Positions 31,870-41,009 of a stretch of DNA of 64,000 bases are shown here, piece after piece (position 1 is the stretch's first letter; each line of letters starts with the position of its first letter). The notes beneath the pieces were generated by a model that saw nothing but the letters and a program-made list of their open reading frames with translations, searched no databases and had not been told where the DNA came from. The stretch is taken from assembly GCA_964533965.1 (NCBI GenBank), contig CAZHNN010000015.1, positions 1 to 64,000 of the forward strand, read 5' to 3'. Position numbers and translations under genes: made by a program. The DNA comes from RGIG3178 sp964533965. GTDB lineage: Bacteria; Bacillota; Clostridia; Christensenellales; QAND01.

Positions 31870-32211
31870 TTTTTACCTCTGCTTTATCGTTGATCTTTGT
31901 ATCGTGTTCATCTTGATGCAAGTCGATGATCATGTGGTTCAATTTTTCGCGTCTATCACGCCGTTTATATATATCATAGTATATATGCTAGAATTAGTCA
32001 ATAAATATCATTTAGTATTGATGCTATTATCATTCATATTATAATTTGTACAATTATTCGACTATCTTCGGTAAAATACTTGCGTATTCTGTAAAATCGC
32101 CATTCCAGCCTGATTCTACTCTGCTCATTTACGGCAAGTACCGCTGCACGCAGACAACGATGATTTCACAAAGCTCGTTGCCAAAAACACTTACGGTGGA
32201 TCAGCGCACCA
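31870..32211. other. AT-rich gene-free stretch
   Basis: I see no gene, RNA or clear repeat here beyond a TATATAT-rich palindromic patch near 31965-31985, which may be the Phd promoter and operator. Confidence 0.4.
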
Positions 32212-33174
32212 TTACCAATCCACCACTTCCATCCCGGCATTCCCGCTGCTCCCCTCAAACAGAACACCTTTTGGACCTAAGAGACGCACGGATACTTTGG
32301 CTGTGACGCTTTCCCGGATTTCGCGCGTCATCAGACCGCTCTTGGGCGCTTTTAAGAGTCCGCCTTCCGCGTTGTCTGCGAAAAGATGAAGCGTATAGCC
32401 ACGCTTTTGCATCACGGCTTCGAGCCTGCCTTCTGCAAGCGTAAGGGATTGTACTTTGCTTCCGTTGTATGTGGCAAATCGAAAGAATTCATTTTCCGTT
32501 TTTAAAAAGGCAATCAGCCCCGTAAAGCTTCTACCAAGCCAGGGGATTTCCGCTATTGAGAACATAAGACATGCCGGTTCTTCAAAATGATTTGCTTGAA
32601 CCCAGATCCACTTCTTCGGAAAGGAACGACCCCAGTCTTTCTCCAAGTATCCTTCCCCGCCCGTAAAGTCCCTTTCCGACCCGTTTATGCTCAACGATCC
32701 TAAAATGGTATGGCGTATGTTCACGACGCCGTGATAGCATTCCATACAAGGAACGAACGAGAACGGGCCCATGATGCCGGGGCTAAAAAGCGTTTTGGGG
32801 TATGGGATGATGTCCGTAAAGCTAAGCTCGCCGGAGATTTCCCCATCTTCACCCTGCAGATCAAGCCGGATGCCGCAATTGGTGAAACGGTTGCGCCCGA
32901 TCCGGATGTTTAGCTTTTTCGTGTCCGCCTCAAACGCTTCAAACGGAAAACGATGATAGGCAACCCTGTTGTTGAGTGCATCGATAACCTGTATGAATGC
33001 GTGTGCATCCTGCTTGCCATCCCCCATGGATATGCCGGGAATGACAGCCAGCACGATATCCCTCTGCCGGTTGATGAGCTTATAGTACCAGCCCTCAAAG
33101 TAGTCCTTCTTCCGGTTTGCGCCTAAAAACGCTTCCTGTCTGAACACGCTTCCAAAATGAAACATAGAGCACAT
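32212..33174 (-). CDS. Tocopherol-cyclase-like protein
   Basis: The 320-residue protein matches the tocopherol cyclase fold family: YFEGWYYKLIN near the start, then GEGYLEKDWGRSFPKKWIWVQANHF in the middle, the signature of the family. Bacterial members outside photosynthetic lineages have no known tocopherol; they may bind quinones or other prenyl lipids. It begins 10 bases after the CDGSH gene, so the two form one unit. ATG 33165 is an alternative start with AGGA upstream. A link to the quinone genes at 35.7-39.5 kb is possible but unproven. Confidence 0.83.
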   Translation of the reverse strand: MCSMFHFGSVFRQEAFLGANRKKDYFEGWYYKLINRQRDIVLAVIPGISMGDGKQDAHAFIQVIDALNNRVAYHRFPFEAFEADTKKLNIRIGRNRFTNCGIRLDLQGEDGEISGELSFTDIIPYPKTLFSPGIMGPFSFVPCMECYHGVVNIRHTILGSLSINGSERDFTGGEGYLEKDWGRSFPKKWIWVQANHFEEPACLMFSIAEIPWLGRSFTGLIAFLKTENEFFRFATYNGSKVQSLTLAEGRLEAVMQKRGYTLHLFADNAEGGLLKAPKSGLMTREIRESVTAKVSVRLLGPKGVLFEGSSGNAGMEVVDW

Positions 33175-33183
33175 CCTGCGTTT

Positions 33184-33879
33184 TTATTCGTTATCTCTGA
33201 ATCGAATCTGGACATGCGTTGCATCGCAGAACGGTTTGTTCTTCGATTTTCCGCACCGGCAAAGAGCAACGCGGTTTCTGCTTTCATAGGCGGAACCGTC
33301 CGATGATTCAATATGGATGTATCCTTTTACAAAAAGAGGTCCACTCACACCGTAGTCGGTATCTTGCAATATTTCAATGGACGGTTCAAATTCGGGTTCG
33401 ATCTCGTTTCCCGCCTCATCAACTGCCACAAGCCTGCCGGACGGACAATCGCAGGCGGCACTGATTGCTTCTTCCCGTAATTTTCGGTTATCGGACTTAT
33501 CGGTCAATTCCCAGGCGGTCCCATGCTCCTTGTGGCAAAAGCGGGCGAATGCACACCGATTGTCGTCCATAAGGCTCATCCCCGACCCTCTTTGCCTCAC
33601 CGCCCGTTTCGCATACGGTCTGCGGGATGCCGTTTCCGTGCCGTCGAAATGAACGTGCTCATGCGACCCGTCGCAATAGGGGGGATTCTTCGAGTGTCCG
33701 CACCGGCAAAGGGCATATTGCTCCTTTTTTGCATAGTCTCTGCCCGCTTTGTATTGGCAGATCCCGTCTTCTGTAACGATCAGCGTTTCGGACAACGGTA
33801 TGCCACCCATAACCAAATACGGTCCGTCTTCTTGAATGATGATCTTCTGTCCGCTATCCGCACTTTCCTTTTTATCCAT
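33184..33879 (-). CDS. Double CDGSH iron-sulfur protein with a central [4Fe-4S]-type domain
   Basis: The 231-residue protein has two CDGSH motifs: C58-x-C60...C69...H73 (PPYCDGSH) and C207-x-C209...C218...H222 (KPFCDATH). Each binds a 2Fe-2S cluster through three Cys and one His. Between them, C109, C115, C143 and C145 (NRCAFARFC, AACDCPSG) match the Fer4_19-like domain often found with CDGSH. It is cytoplasmic. It may act in electron transfer or Fe-S handling. The following tocopherol-cyclase-like gene is probably co-transcribed. Confidence 0.9.
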   Translation of the reverse strand: MDKKESADSGQKIIIQEDGPYLVMGGIPLSETLIVTEDGICQYKAGRDYAKKEQYALCRCGHSKNPPYCDGSHEHVHFDGTETASRRPYAKRAVRQRGSGMSLMDDNRCAFARFCHKEHGTAWELTDKSDNRKLREEAISAACDCPSGRLVAVDEAGNEIEPEFEPSIEILQDTDYGVSGPLFVKGYIHIESSDGSAYESRNRVALCRCGKSKNKPFCDATHVQIRFRDNE

Positions 33880-34126
33880 ATCTATCCTTTCGTCAGTCCT
33901 ATTTGAATTTTAGTTAAACATATTTGCAACCTTTATGATAAAAGGGCATCGTTGCTCTCAGAATATACTTTTGTTATGCCTTTTACAAGCAACGATTGAT
34001 CTCCGCTAAGCAAAAGGCGCCACTGAAAAGCAATCGACGGCTTTTCATTTTCAACCGTTTTTTTCGCATAAGCGTAATGGGAAAAGGCATGCTATGGATA
34101 TCCGATTTCATACGAGGAGGAACCCC

Positions 34127-34348
34127 ATGGCAAAGCCGGATGACCGCAGTGATAACGTAGAGAAGCTGCAGCACAACATCAATCACACCATCCAGAACAT
34201 GGAGATGGCAGAAGAGCTCATCGATAAGACATCCGATCCGAAAGCCGCACAGGATCTCAAGGACAAGAACGAACGCAGGCGCGATGCTTTGGAAGGCATG
34301 CGCCGTGAGATCAAGGATGAAGCCGATTTTCAAAAGAAGAAATCGTAG
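34127..34348 (+). CDS. tlp: Small acid-soluble spore protein Tlp
   Basis: From ATG 34127, which has GAGGAGG upstream, the product is 73 residues and reads MAKPDDRSDNVEKLQ at the start and ALEGMRREIKDEA near the end, the Tlp family pattern. Tlp is made in the forespore late in sporulation. Its presence is direct evidence that this lineage is, or was, spore-forming. It is a single gene with a terminator after it. Confidence 0.94.
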   Translation: MAKPDDRSDNVEKLQHNINHTIQNMEMAEELIDKTSDPKAAQDLKDKNERRRDALEGMRREIKDEADFQKKKS

Positions 34349-34375
34349 CCGAAGATCCGGGAGTATGTACAAACA

Positions 34376-34408
34376 AAGGAGCCGTCCCAGGATGGCTCCT
34401 TGCTTTTG
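34376..34408 (+). terminator. Terminator of tlp
   Basis: AAGGAGCC and GGCTCCTT pair (34376-34383, 34394-34401), with more pairing inside and TTTTG after. It can also serve the opposite strand. Confidence 0.75.
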
Positions 34409-34436
34409 TTTCGTTTGCCAAAGAGGTATTTAGCAG

Positions 34437-35720
34437 TTACTCAAACTTCCGTATAAACATGTTGTCCTCTTTGAGAAGATCCTCCACCGTTTCGTATCCC
34501 AGCCTTTTGAGCAGCGCAAATGTATAGGGGTTGTCCACAGGCGTCTCAAAATTGGCCTGGTTTCCGTATTCATTCACGTTTTCTTTGCCCTGCTCTGGCT
34601 TCAATACAACTCGGGGGCCGCCGACGCAGCCGCCCTTGCAGCCCATCCCCTCGAGGAAGTTGGCGGTGATGTTCCCGTTTGCAAACGCTTCCAGCAGGCT
34701 CCTGCATTCCGGTACGCCGTCCGCCTGCTTGGCTTTGAACGGAACATGGTGTGCTTTGAGCTTGTCGAGCGTCCGCTCCACAGCTTCGCTCACGCCGCCC
34801 GTGCGCGCATAGATCCGGCCGGCTCTGGAGGAATGGTCCCGCACATCTTCCGCAACTGTCAGCGGGTCGACGTTGGCGATTTGGAAAATATCCTGCATCT
34901 CGGAAAACGTCAGTACGAAATCGACGGCATCCGCAACGTCCTTTTCCTTCGCCTCCGCTTTTTTGGCGATGCAGGGCCCGATGAACACCGTTTTTGCGTC
35001 GGGATGGATGCGTTTGATGGACCTGCCACAGGCGACCATCGGAGATACCGACGGCGGGACATGGGAAAGAAGCGATGTGTATTGCTTGCGGATCATTGCA
35101 ACCCACAACGGGCAGCAGCAGCTGGTCAACAAAAAATCTTCCTTCGTTTTAACGTGTACGTCGAATTCCAGCGCTTCTTTTAGCGTTAGCAGATCGGCGA
35201 ACAGAGCCACCTCGATCATGCCAAAAAAACCGATCTTCTTAAAGGCGGATCGTAGCTTGCCCGAAGTGATGCCTTCCCCGAACTGGCCCAAAAACGCGGG
35301 GGCGATCATTGCATACACCGGCACGTTGCGTTCGTGAAGTGCTTCGAACAGCGGCACAACATCTTTTCGTTCGCGGAAAACGCCATGTGTGCAGCTCCTA
35401 AGGCATTCCGCGCAACCCGTGCAATCTGAAGACACCTGAATTTTCCCGTTCTCGTCCCTCTTCACGGCAGAAAACAGGCAATGAAGATCGCATTGGCAAG
35501 GTTCGTTGAGCGCACACTTGCAATCCTCTTCAAAGCCGATCACGACTGGATACCGGTCGGGATGGAGTAACGAGTCCAGTTGCTTTTTATCATAATCCGC
35601 TTGTTCGATCTTTTGGACTTCCTTATCCAGAGTACCTTCAAACGAAGCCCGAAGCACCTGTTGGTACAGTTCGTCATAACCAGCCATTGTCATATCCACC
35701 CAGCATTTTTGAATCCTCAT
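34437..35720 (-). CDS. [FeFe]-hydrogenase-like iron-sulfur protein, group B-like
   Basis: The 427-residue protein contains the three H-cluster motifs in variant form: TSCCCPLW (199-206), GPCIAKK (248-254) and EGMGCKGGCVGG (357-368), retaining cysteines at 201-203, 250, 361 and 365. The glycine replacing methionine in the second motif fits the group B hydrogenases of clostridia, not the classic catalytic type. The N-terminus has an odd cysteine patch (C67, C69, C75, C77, C81) and one CxxCxxCxxxC ferredoxin motif at 100-110. It ends a four-gene run with quinone genes and starts 4 bases after the UbiA stop. Activity, direction and maturation are unknown. Confidence 0.88.
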   Translation of the reverse strand: MRIQKCWVDMTMAGYDELYQQVLRASFEGTLDKEVQKIEQADYDKKQLDSLLHPDRYPVVIGFEEDCKCALNEPCQCDLHCLFSAVKRDENGKIQVSSDCTGCAECLRSCTHGVFRERKDVVPLFEALHERNVPVYAMIAPAFLGQFGEGITSGKLRSAFKKIGFFGMIEVALFADLLTLKEALEFDVHVKTKEDFLLTSCCCPLWVAMIRKQYTSLLSHVPPSVSPMVACGRSIKRIHPDAKTVFIGPCIAKKAEAKEKDVADAVDFVLTFSEMQDIFQIANVDPLTVAEDVRDHSSRAGRIYARTGGVSEAVERTLDKLKAHHVPFKAKQADGVPECRSLLEAFANGNITANFLEGMGCKGGCVGGPRVVLKPEQGKENVNEYGNQANFETPVDNPYTFALLKRLGYETVEDLLKEDNMFIRKFE

Positions 35721-35724
35721 ACTT

Positions 35725-36624
35725 CTAGCCGATAAACCGGCTTAGGAAGATCAGCATGGTCACCGTCCCCATGATAATAACATAGTTCCAAATCGAAACG
35801 ATAAATGTTTTTTCCTTTACCTGTTCCTCAAAAAACATTCGGATATTTTTATAGATGGGTACGACCGTTATTAGTGCAAGCAGGCAAACGGGCGAAATGA
35901 TTCTCAGGATAACCATTGCAAGAATCGACGCGTAACAAAGATAGTTTAGCGCGGCAAACAGGTATAAGGAGGAATGCCCCAAATAATATGGCAGCGTATG
36001 TCTTTTTACGATGATATCTTTTTGCAAATCGCAAATGTTGTTGGCAAGCATGATGTTGGCGGTGAGAAACGAGGGAACCGAAGCCAGCAGAAGAAGCCTG
36101 ATCATCGGCAGCACGTAAAAACGCAAATCGACGAATCTCAAGTTTGCTGCAAACGAAACAATGGAGCCCGGCGGAAGGTTGATATACAGGATCAAAAAAG
36201 GGATGAAAAATCCATAGAATATTCCCGATAGCGCCTCGCCGAGCGGTGTGCGTGATATGGGGATGGGCCCATACGTATACAGAACGCCGCAGACAAAGCA
36301 GAGCGCGCCGGTCAGAAGCACGACGACATCGGTGTAATATACCAGCAAAAGACCACCGGCTACGCTTAGCACAAGCAGCAGAAAGAGGATCGTTTTTGCA
36401 ACGCTCCTTGAATATGGCAAACTTTGCCCGTTTGATTTGCTGTCGATAAAGTTATTGATGGCCGTTGTGGTCATGTCAAAGCAGAACATCGAGAGAAAAA
36501 AGAGTGCAGTGACGCCAATGCGTATTGGCTGTCTTTGGTAATAGAGCAGCGCCACCGTCATGAGAAAAGGAAAGATGCCGGTGATCTTGGTTTTGATCTC
36601 AACAAGTTGAAAAAATCGCTTCAT
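35725..36624 (-). CDS. UbiA family prenyltransferase (MenA/DmkA-like)
   Basis: The 299-residue membrane protein has about 8-9 helices and the two aspartate motifs of the family in modified form: NNFIDSKSNGQ after helix 2 and ANNICDLQKD later. UbiA/MenA enzymes attach a polyprenyl chain to an aromatic acid such as 1,4-dihydroxy-2-naphthoate. The polyprenyl synthase lies directly upstream, and NDH-2 before that, so the product is probably a (demethyl)menaquinone. Genes for DHNA synthesis are not in the window. Confidence 0.9.
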   Translation of the reverse strand: MKRFFQLVEIKTKITGIFPFLMTVALLYYQRQPIRIGVTALFFLSMFCFDMTTTAINNFIDSKSNGQSLPYSRSVAKTILFLLLVLSVAGGLLLVYYTDVVVLLTGALCFVCGVLYTYGPIPISRTPLGEALSGIFYGFFIPFLILYINLPPGSIVSFAANLRFVDLRFYVLPMIRLLLLASVPSFLTANIMLANNICDLQKDIIVKRHTLPYYLGHSSLYLFAALNYLCYASILAMVILRIISPVCLLALITVVPIYKNIRMFFEEQVKEKTFIVSIWNYVIIMGTVTMLIFLSRFIG

Positions 36625-36632
36625 TGCGCCAC

Positions 36633-37607
36633 CTATTGCTGCAAAGTCCCTTGCAGGATGAAATGAAGCCTCTCCCTTTTTTCACAGGTCATCTCCATCG
36701 TATCCATCACTTTTCGTAGTTTCTGATGGAATCGGTCCGCGATAAAATGGGTGTACTCCAAGCCGCCCAAAGCCTTTACCGCCAGCTTGAGTTCCTTTCT
36801 GGATGCCCTTCCCCTTTTTACGATCTGTCTGCATTCCGGCGAACGCTCCATGGCATGGATCAATGGCAGCGTAATCACGCCCTGTTCATAATCGGTTTGC
36901 ACGGCTTTTCTGGCAATTTCCTTTGTGGATTCATAGTCACTGCAGTCATCCAGTAATTGAAAGATCATACCGGCATACCAGCCCATTCGCTTATACCGCG
37001 ATGCTTCTTCGTTTGTGCAGCCGCTCAGAATAGCGCCACCGTAATAGGACGCTTCAAACAGCGCGGCAGTCTTTCCGGAGATGATCTTAAAGTATTCCAA
37101 TTTTTGCAAATCCGCATCGGCGCTGTGTATCATCTGGCGCAGCTCCCCGTAACAGACAAGGGAGATATAGTCCGGCATATCGTACTTGAGATACTTTTGT
37201 TTGTCAGGCACGGATGCGGCAAGTTTCAACGCTGTGCTGAAAAGGTAATCTCCGCAGATGACGGCTTTTCGCTGTCCAAATTTCTTCTGAAGCGTTGGTA
37301 TTCCGCGCCGTATATCGGCGTTGTCGATGACATCGTCATGCACAAGCGTCGCAAGATGAAGCAATTCTATCGCTGCTGCAAACGTGACGGCATCAGGCTC
37401 TATCCGGTTTTGTTTGTCCATCGCACAGCAAAGAAGGGATTTCGCGCGGATATGTTTACCCTGCGCGCCCAACAAATGCTGCATGTATTGCCTGATGACG
37501 GACGGTGAATCGGACAGCGTTTTGGCAACCAATTGCTTCATTGATTCATACGCACCGTCAAATTCAAAATGTTCGTATTGGATTTCGAATTCAGTCATGG
37601 TAGACAT
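36633..37607 (-). CDS. Polyprenyl (all-trans) diphosphate synthase
   Basis: From ATG 37607 the product is 324 residues. It carries both aspartate-rich motifs, LVHDDVIDNADIRRG and QLLDDCSDYE, plus the GKHIRAKSLL basic segment that binds the diphosphate. It builds the isoprenoid tail for the quinone made by the next gene. Its start overlaps the end of NDH-2 by 17 bases; ATG 37598 is also possible, and no clear ribosome site is visible, so it may rely on coupling. A longer frame to 37718 lies inside NDH-2 and is rejected. Confidence 0.9.
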   Translation of the reverse strand: MSTMTEFEIQYEHFEFDGAYESMKQLVAKTLSDSPSVIRQYMQHLLGAQGKHIRAKSLLCCAMDKQNRIEPDAVTFAAAIELLHLATLVHDDVIDNADIRRGIPTLQKKFGQRKAVICGDYLFSTALKLAASVPDKQKYLKYDMPDYISLVCYGELRQMIHSADADLQKLEYFKIISGKTAALFEASYYGGAILSGCTNEEASRYKRMGWYAGMIFQLLDDCSDYESTKEIARKAVQTDYEQGVITLPLIHAMERSPECRQIVKRGRASRKELKLAVKALGGLEYTHFIADRFHQKLRKVMDTMEMTCEKRERLHFILQGTLQQ

Positions 37608-39543
37608 ACGTTTTTTTTGCGAACCTGCTGCGGTTCCATCGGCGCTGTAACCAGGGCATTGCATAATAATCCAACCCAAACGTCCGTCCGCCGCCGATGA
37701 GCACCGCAATGGCGGCAAAGATCATCCAGAACGTGCCCAAATACAGCCCTGTCGTAGTGACGAACATGAATTGCAGCACGAGAGAGAATGCAGACGCCGG
37801 CAGCGTGAACAATCCGCCTATCAGCGCAAGCCCAATGAGGATCTCCGCTATCACGATGATCGTCTGCATGGCTATCTGCAGTGAGTTGTTCGGGAGCACG
37901 ACTTTATTGAGGAACACGTTGAGCAACGGGACGTCCAGCTTGAACGCATAATCGTTGATCGCTGCGGCTGTGAGTTCCTTTCCGCTGACAAAGATCACCC
38001 GGAACAATCCCAGCACATTCAGGTTGATGAGCGTCGCGCCGACCTTCGGGGCCGCTTCGGTAGCACTTGACACCACGTCAGAGGGAGCGCCGGCCCCGTT
38101 CAATATATTGTTGAACCACATCGCGGCCTGATTGAAAAATGTCGTCAGCTGCGGGGAGGTAAGCCAGCCTTCGTATATCTTCACAACGCCTTCAAACACC
38201 CAAACGGCGCCCAGCCAAACGCGCAGTGGTACCAGAAGAAAACTCGGTGTGCGGTTGGAAAAATGACCGCCCACAAAGCTCCTCCTGTGCCGTATCGTAA
38301 ATATCTCGTGTTTTAAGTAGCTGAATATCTTGTTCCAACCCAGCACCTGCGCAAAGTACACGATGTTGATAAAGTGTTTAGAGAGCATCGCCAGAAAGGA
38401 CGGCAGGTTGAACATACGGTTTGGGAAACCAACGCGGGCCACGCCATAGCGTCCGCCGATACTGACCATGATGCCGTGGAATTTCGGCTTGTACGCTTCC
38501 ATTTTCCCGTTGCCGGTAATCGCGCACATCATATTGTGCGCAATCACGTCGGCACAGCGCTCACAGTTCTCCACGATCTGCGGCACCGGCGCTTTCTCGC
38601 CTTCGGGAATATAGAACATGTTGTCTCCCGCGATGTACATGCTCTGGTCGTTGAGCACGCGCAAATACGGATCCACCTTGATTCGCCCGCGGTTTACGCT
38701 TTCATACACCTGCGCCACCTTCGCGGTGATGTCGGAGCTCTCCACGCCCGCTGCCCATACGACGGTTGCGGTATTGACCTTTTGGCGCACACCGTCCGAT
38801 TCCGTTTCAATAAAATCCGGTCCTATCGCGATAACCTTCGTCTTGAGCCGCACGTCAACGTGCATCCTCTTCAGACGTCTTTCGACCTTCTGGCTCAATT
38901 TCACCGGTAGATTCGGGCAAGCATGTTCGAGCACATCGATGTCTCGGATCGTCACGAGATCCCTTTCGATCCCATACAGATCGCACAGGATGGGGACGTA
39001 TTCCGCCAGTTCCCCCGCCATCTCCACGCCGGTAAAACCCGCACCCACGACGTTGAAGCAAAGAAGCCGCTTCTTCTCTTCCAAATCCGTCTCGCGCATC
39101 GCCTTTCGGAACATTTGCTGTATATGCTCGCGCAGTAGTATTGCGTCATCATATGACCAAAGCTTAAAGGAATGCTCCTGCGCTCCCGGCGTGCCGAAGT
39201 AAGTGGGCTTGGAACCGGCAGCCAACACCAAAAAGTCGTATGGGTATTGGCCGGATTTCCCAAGCACGCGCTTGTTCTGTGTATCGATTGACTCCACGGT
39301 ATCGAGCTTAACATCCACGTTCCTGCCCGCGAACACCTTTTGCAGGCTGATGCGGATGCTGTCCTCATCGACTCGATTGGCCGCTACCTCATGCAGTTCG
39401 GTCAGCATGGTGTGGAACGGATTCTTGTCGATGAGCGTGATCGACGCGTCCCGAATTCCGGCTTTTTTCAGCCTTTTTGCCAGTTTCTTTGCGATGAGTA
39501 CGCCGGAATACCCGGCGCCTATGATTACAACTTTTTTATCCAT
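37591..39543 (-). CDS. Type II NADH dehydrogenase fused to a DoxX-like membrane domain
   Basis: The 650-residue protein starts with an FAD site (VVIIGAGYSGVLIAKKLA, about 4-21) and a second Rossmann motif for NADH (NVVGAGFTGVEMAGELAE). It continues after about residue 430 with a four-helix DoxX-type domain ending near the C-terminus. NDH-2 transfers electrons from NADH to quinone without pumping ions. The extra domain makes it longer than the usual 400-430 residues. It heads a unit with polyprenyl synthase, UbiA and the hydrogenase-like protein. In Listeria a similar ndh2/dmkB/dmkA group supports extracellular electron transfer. A palindrome upstream may be its operator. Confidence 0.92.
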   Translation of the reverse strand: MDKKVVIIGAGYSGVLIAKKLAKRLKKAGIRDASITLIDKNPFHTMLTELHEVAANRVDEDSIRISLQKVFAGRNVDVKLDTVESIDTQNKRVLGKSGQYPYDFLVLAAGSKPTYFGTPGAQEHSFKLWSYDDAILLREHIQQMFRKAMRETDLEEKKRLLCFNVVGAGFTGVEMAGELAEYVPILCDLYGIERDLVTIRDIDVLEHACPNLPVKLSQKVERRLKRMHVDVRLKTKVIAIGPDFIETESDGVRQKVNTATVVWAAGVESSDITAKVAQVYESVNRGRIKVDPYLRVLNDQSMYIAGDNMFYIPEGEKAPVPQIVENCERCADVIAHNMMCAITGNGKMEAYKPKFHGIMVSIGGRYGVARVGFPNRMFNLPSFLAMLSKHFINIVYFAQVLGWNKIFSYLKHEIFTIRHRRSFVGGHFSNRTPSFLLVPLRVWLGAVWVFEGVVKIYEGWLTSPQLTTFFNQAAMWFNNILNGAGAPSDVVSSATEAAPKVGATLINLNVLGLFRVIFVSGKELTAAAINDYAFKLDVPLLNVFLNKVVLPNNSLQIAMQTIIVIAEILIGLALIGGLFTLPASAFSLVLQFMFVTTTGLYLGTFWMIFAAIAVLIGGGRTFGLDYYAMPWLQRRWNRSRFAKKTYVYHD

Positions 39544-39590
39544 GATCCAACCCTTCGCTGCTTGTTAGTAGAGGCAGTGCAGTGAAAAAG

Positions 39591-39643
39591 CTAACATTTC
39601 TTTGTTAGTGTTGCCAGATCGTCTGTAAACAATGTTTACAGAC
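39591..39643 (-). promoter_or_regulatory. Operator-like palindromes upstream of the NDH-2 operon
   Basis: A perfect 11-base-arm palindrome GTCTGTAAACA-A-TGTTTACAGAC (39621-39643) and a second dyad CTAACA-N6-TGTTAG (39591-39608) lie in the 110 bases ahead of NDH-2. They look like repressor sites. I do not assign them to a known regulator. Confidence 0.6.
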
Positions 39644-39654
39644 TAGCCGTTATC

Positions 39655-39690
39655 AATGAAAAAAGCCGCCATTTGGCAGCTTTTTTCATT
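39655..39690 (-). terminator. Terminator after the polyol-dehydrogenase-like gene
   Basis: AATGAAAAAAGC and GCTTTTTTCATT pair perfectly over 12 bases, with GCC/GGC inside. It is bidirectional in form and separates the dehydrogenase gene from the NDH-2 operon. Confidence 0.85.
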
Positions 39691-39722
39691 AACGGATATT
39701 TAAAGCATCATCCCATATATTT

Positions 39723-40943
39723 TTAGAGGGATTTCGGGTCGGGCTCCTGATCCAGGATCTCCCGGTAATTGGCAAGGATCAACTGTGCCAAAAAGCGCTC
39801 CGGCTCGATGTCCTTGTTCAATTGGCACAGCGTGTAGATGGCTTCTTCGATTCCCAGCTCCGCGATGATCTCATGCATTTTTACGTTCGATTCGTCTTTG
39901 TCGTCTTTAAACATCATCAAATACGCGGCGCCTCTTGCCAAAAAATACGGCACCCTGCCGTACTGCAGGCAGAGCAGCGCAGGGCCTACGTACCTGTCGT
40001 TCTTCGCAAGCTTGCGAAGCGGGTCCGCCGCCACGCGCTCGATGGTATCCTTTATCTGGTTTTTGCGCTGCGCTTCCCAGTTGCGGCCTAAAACACCGGC
40101 TTCTCGCATCTCCCGGGCACTGAACCCAAAGCGCTTGCCCACCGCGAAGCACGCTTCAGACGCGGCATAGTCCACGCATTTGCGGATATAGGGAATCTCG
40201 GCGCATTGATAGATGTACGTACATTCGTTGCGTTGCCCCAACGTCGCCAATAGGCAATGGCCCATGTTGCCGCACCACACCTTGCGCACAAGCCTGCCCT
40301 GCATGCGGTCCAAAAATTCCATTGACGGGATGTCCGTGGGTTTTGGTCCCACAAAATTGTCGCCTACGGGCAGCTTATACCCGGGACCGGTCGACACGCA
40401 CAGCGGATCCATATCCAGCATCTCTTTTGTCGGCTGAGAACCGTTGCGGGCAGTCAACGCTTCGATAAGCCCGACATGCGTTTCAAAGTAATCCAGGTCA
40501 GCTGCATCCGAAAGATGCTCAAGGATCTTTTCGCGAAGGATATCCGAGACAAACACGAGATTTACGAAGAACAGCACGTTCATCGGCTCGGTAACGCCCA
40601 ATTCTCTGCGGCGCTTGATGGCTCCGACCAATTGATCCGCCACGGAATCATAGGCATCCGGATACAGCGCCACGCACACGAGATCGATTTCGCTCAGCCG
40701 CTTTACGACATCCTCAAAATCCCGTTGGCTCGAGTATGCCTCAAACCCCGTGACGACCTTGCTTCGTGCCTGGGAATTTTCGGTGGTGAAGATGGTGTAG
40801 CGTCCGGCTGCACGCAGCTTATCCACCGTGTTCGTTGAGCCGTTGATAAACACCAGATGGTAGCCCGCGTCCGTAAACAGATCCGCCAAGAAGCCGCGCC
40901 CGATTTTGCCGGCTCCAATGATGGCAACCTCTTTGCTTCTCAT
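39723..40943 (-). CDS. Mannitol/polyol-dehydrogenase-like NAD(P)-dependent oxidoreductase
   Basis: The product from ATG 40943 (GGAGG 9 bases upstream) is 406 residues. It has a Rossmann motif VAIIGAGKIGRGFLADLF at the start and the layout of the MtlD superfamily of long-chain polyol dehydrogenases, with an all-helical C-terminal domain. Such enzymes oxidise sugar alcohols or their phosphates. No phosphotransferase or sugar transporter is adjacent, so the substrate is open. The gene stands alone between a lipoprotein gene and a terminator. Confidence 0.78.
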   Translation of the reverse strand: MRSKEVAIIGAGKIGRGFLADLFTDAGYHLVFINGSTNTVDKLRAAGRYTIFTTENSQARSKVVTGFEAYSSQRDFEDVVKRLSEIDLVCVALYPDAYDSVADQLVGAIKRRRELGVTEPMNVLFFVNLVFVSDILREKILEHLSDAADLDYFETHVGLIEALTARNGSQPTKEMLDMDPLCVSTGPGYKLPVGDNFVGPKPTDIPSMEFLDRMQGRLVRKVWCGNMGHCLLATLGQRNECTYIYQCAEIPYIRKCVDYAASEACFAVGKRFGFSAREMREAGVLGRNWEAQRKNQIKDTIERVAADPLRKLAKNDRYVGPALLCLQYGRVPYFLARGAAYLMMFKDDKDESNVKMHEIIAELGIEEAIYTLCQLNKDIEPERFLAQLILANYREILDQEPDPKSL

Positions 40944-41009
40944 AGCAATCCCTCCAATTTTAAAATTAACTGGCATCCAGCCATAAGTTTTACATTGTTA
41001 GAATCGTGC

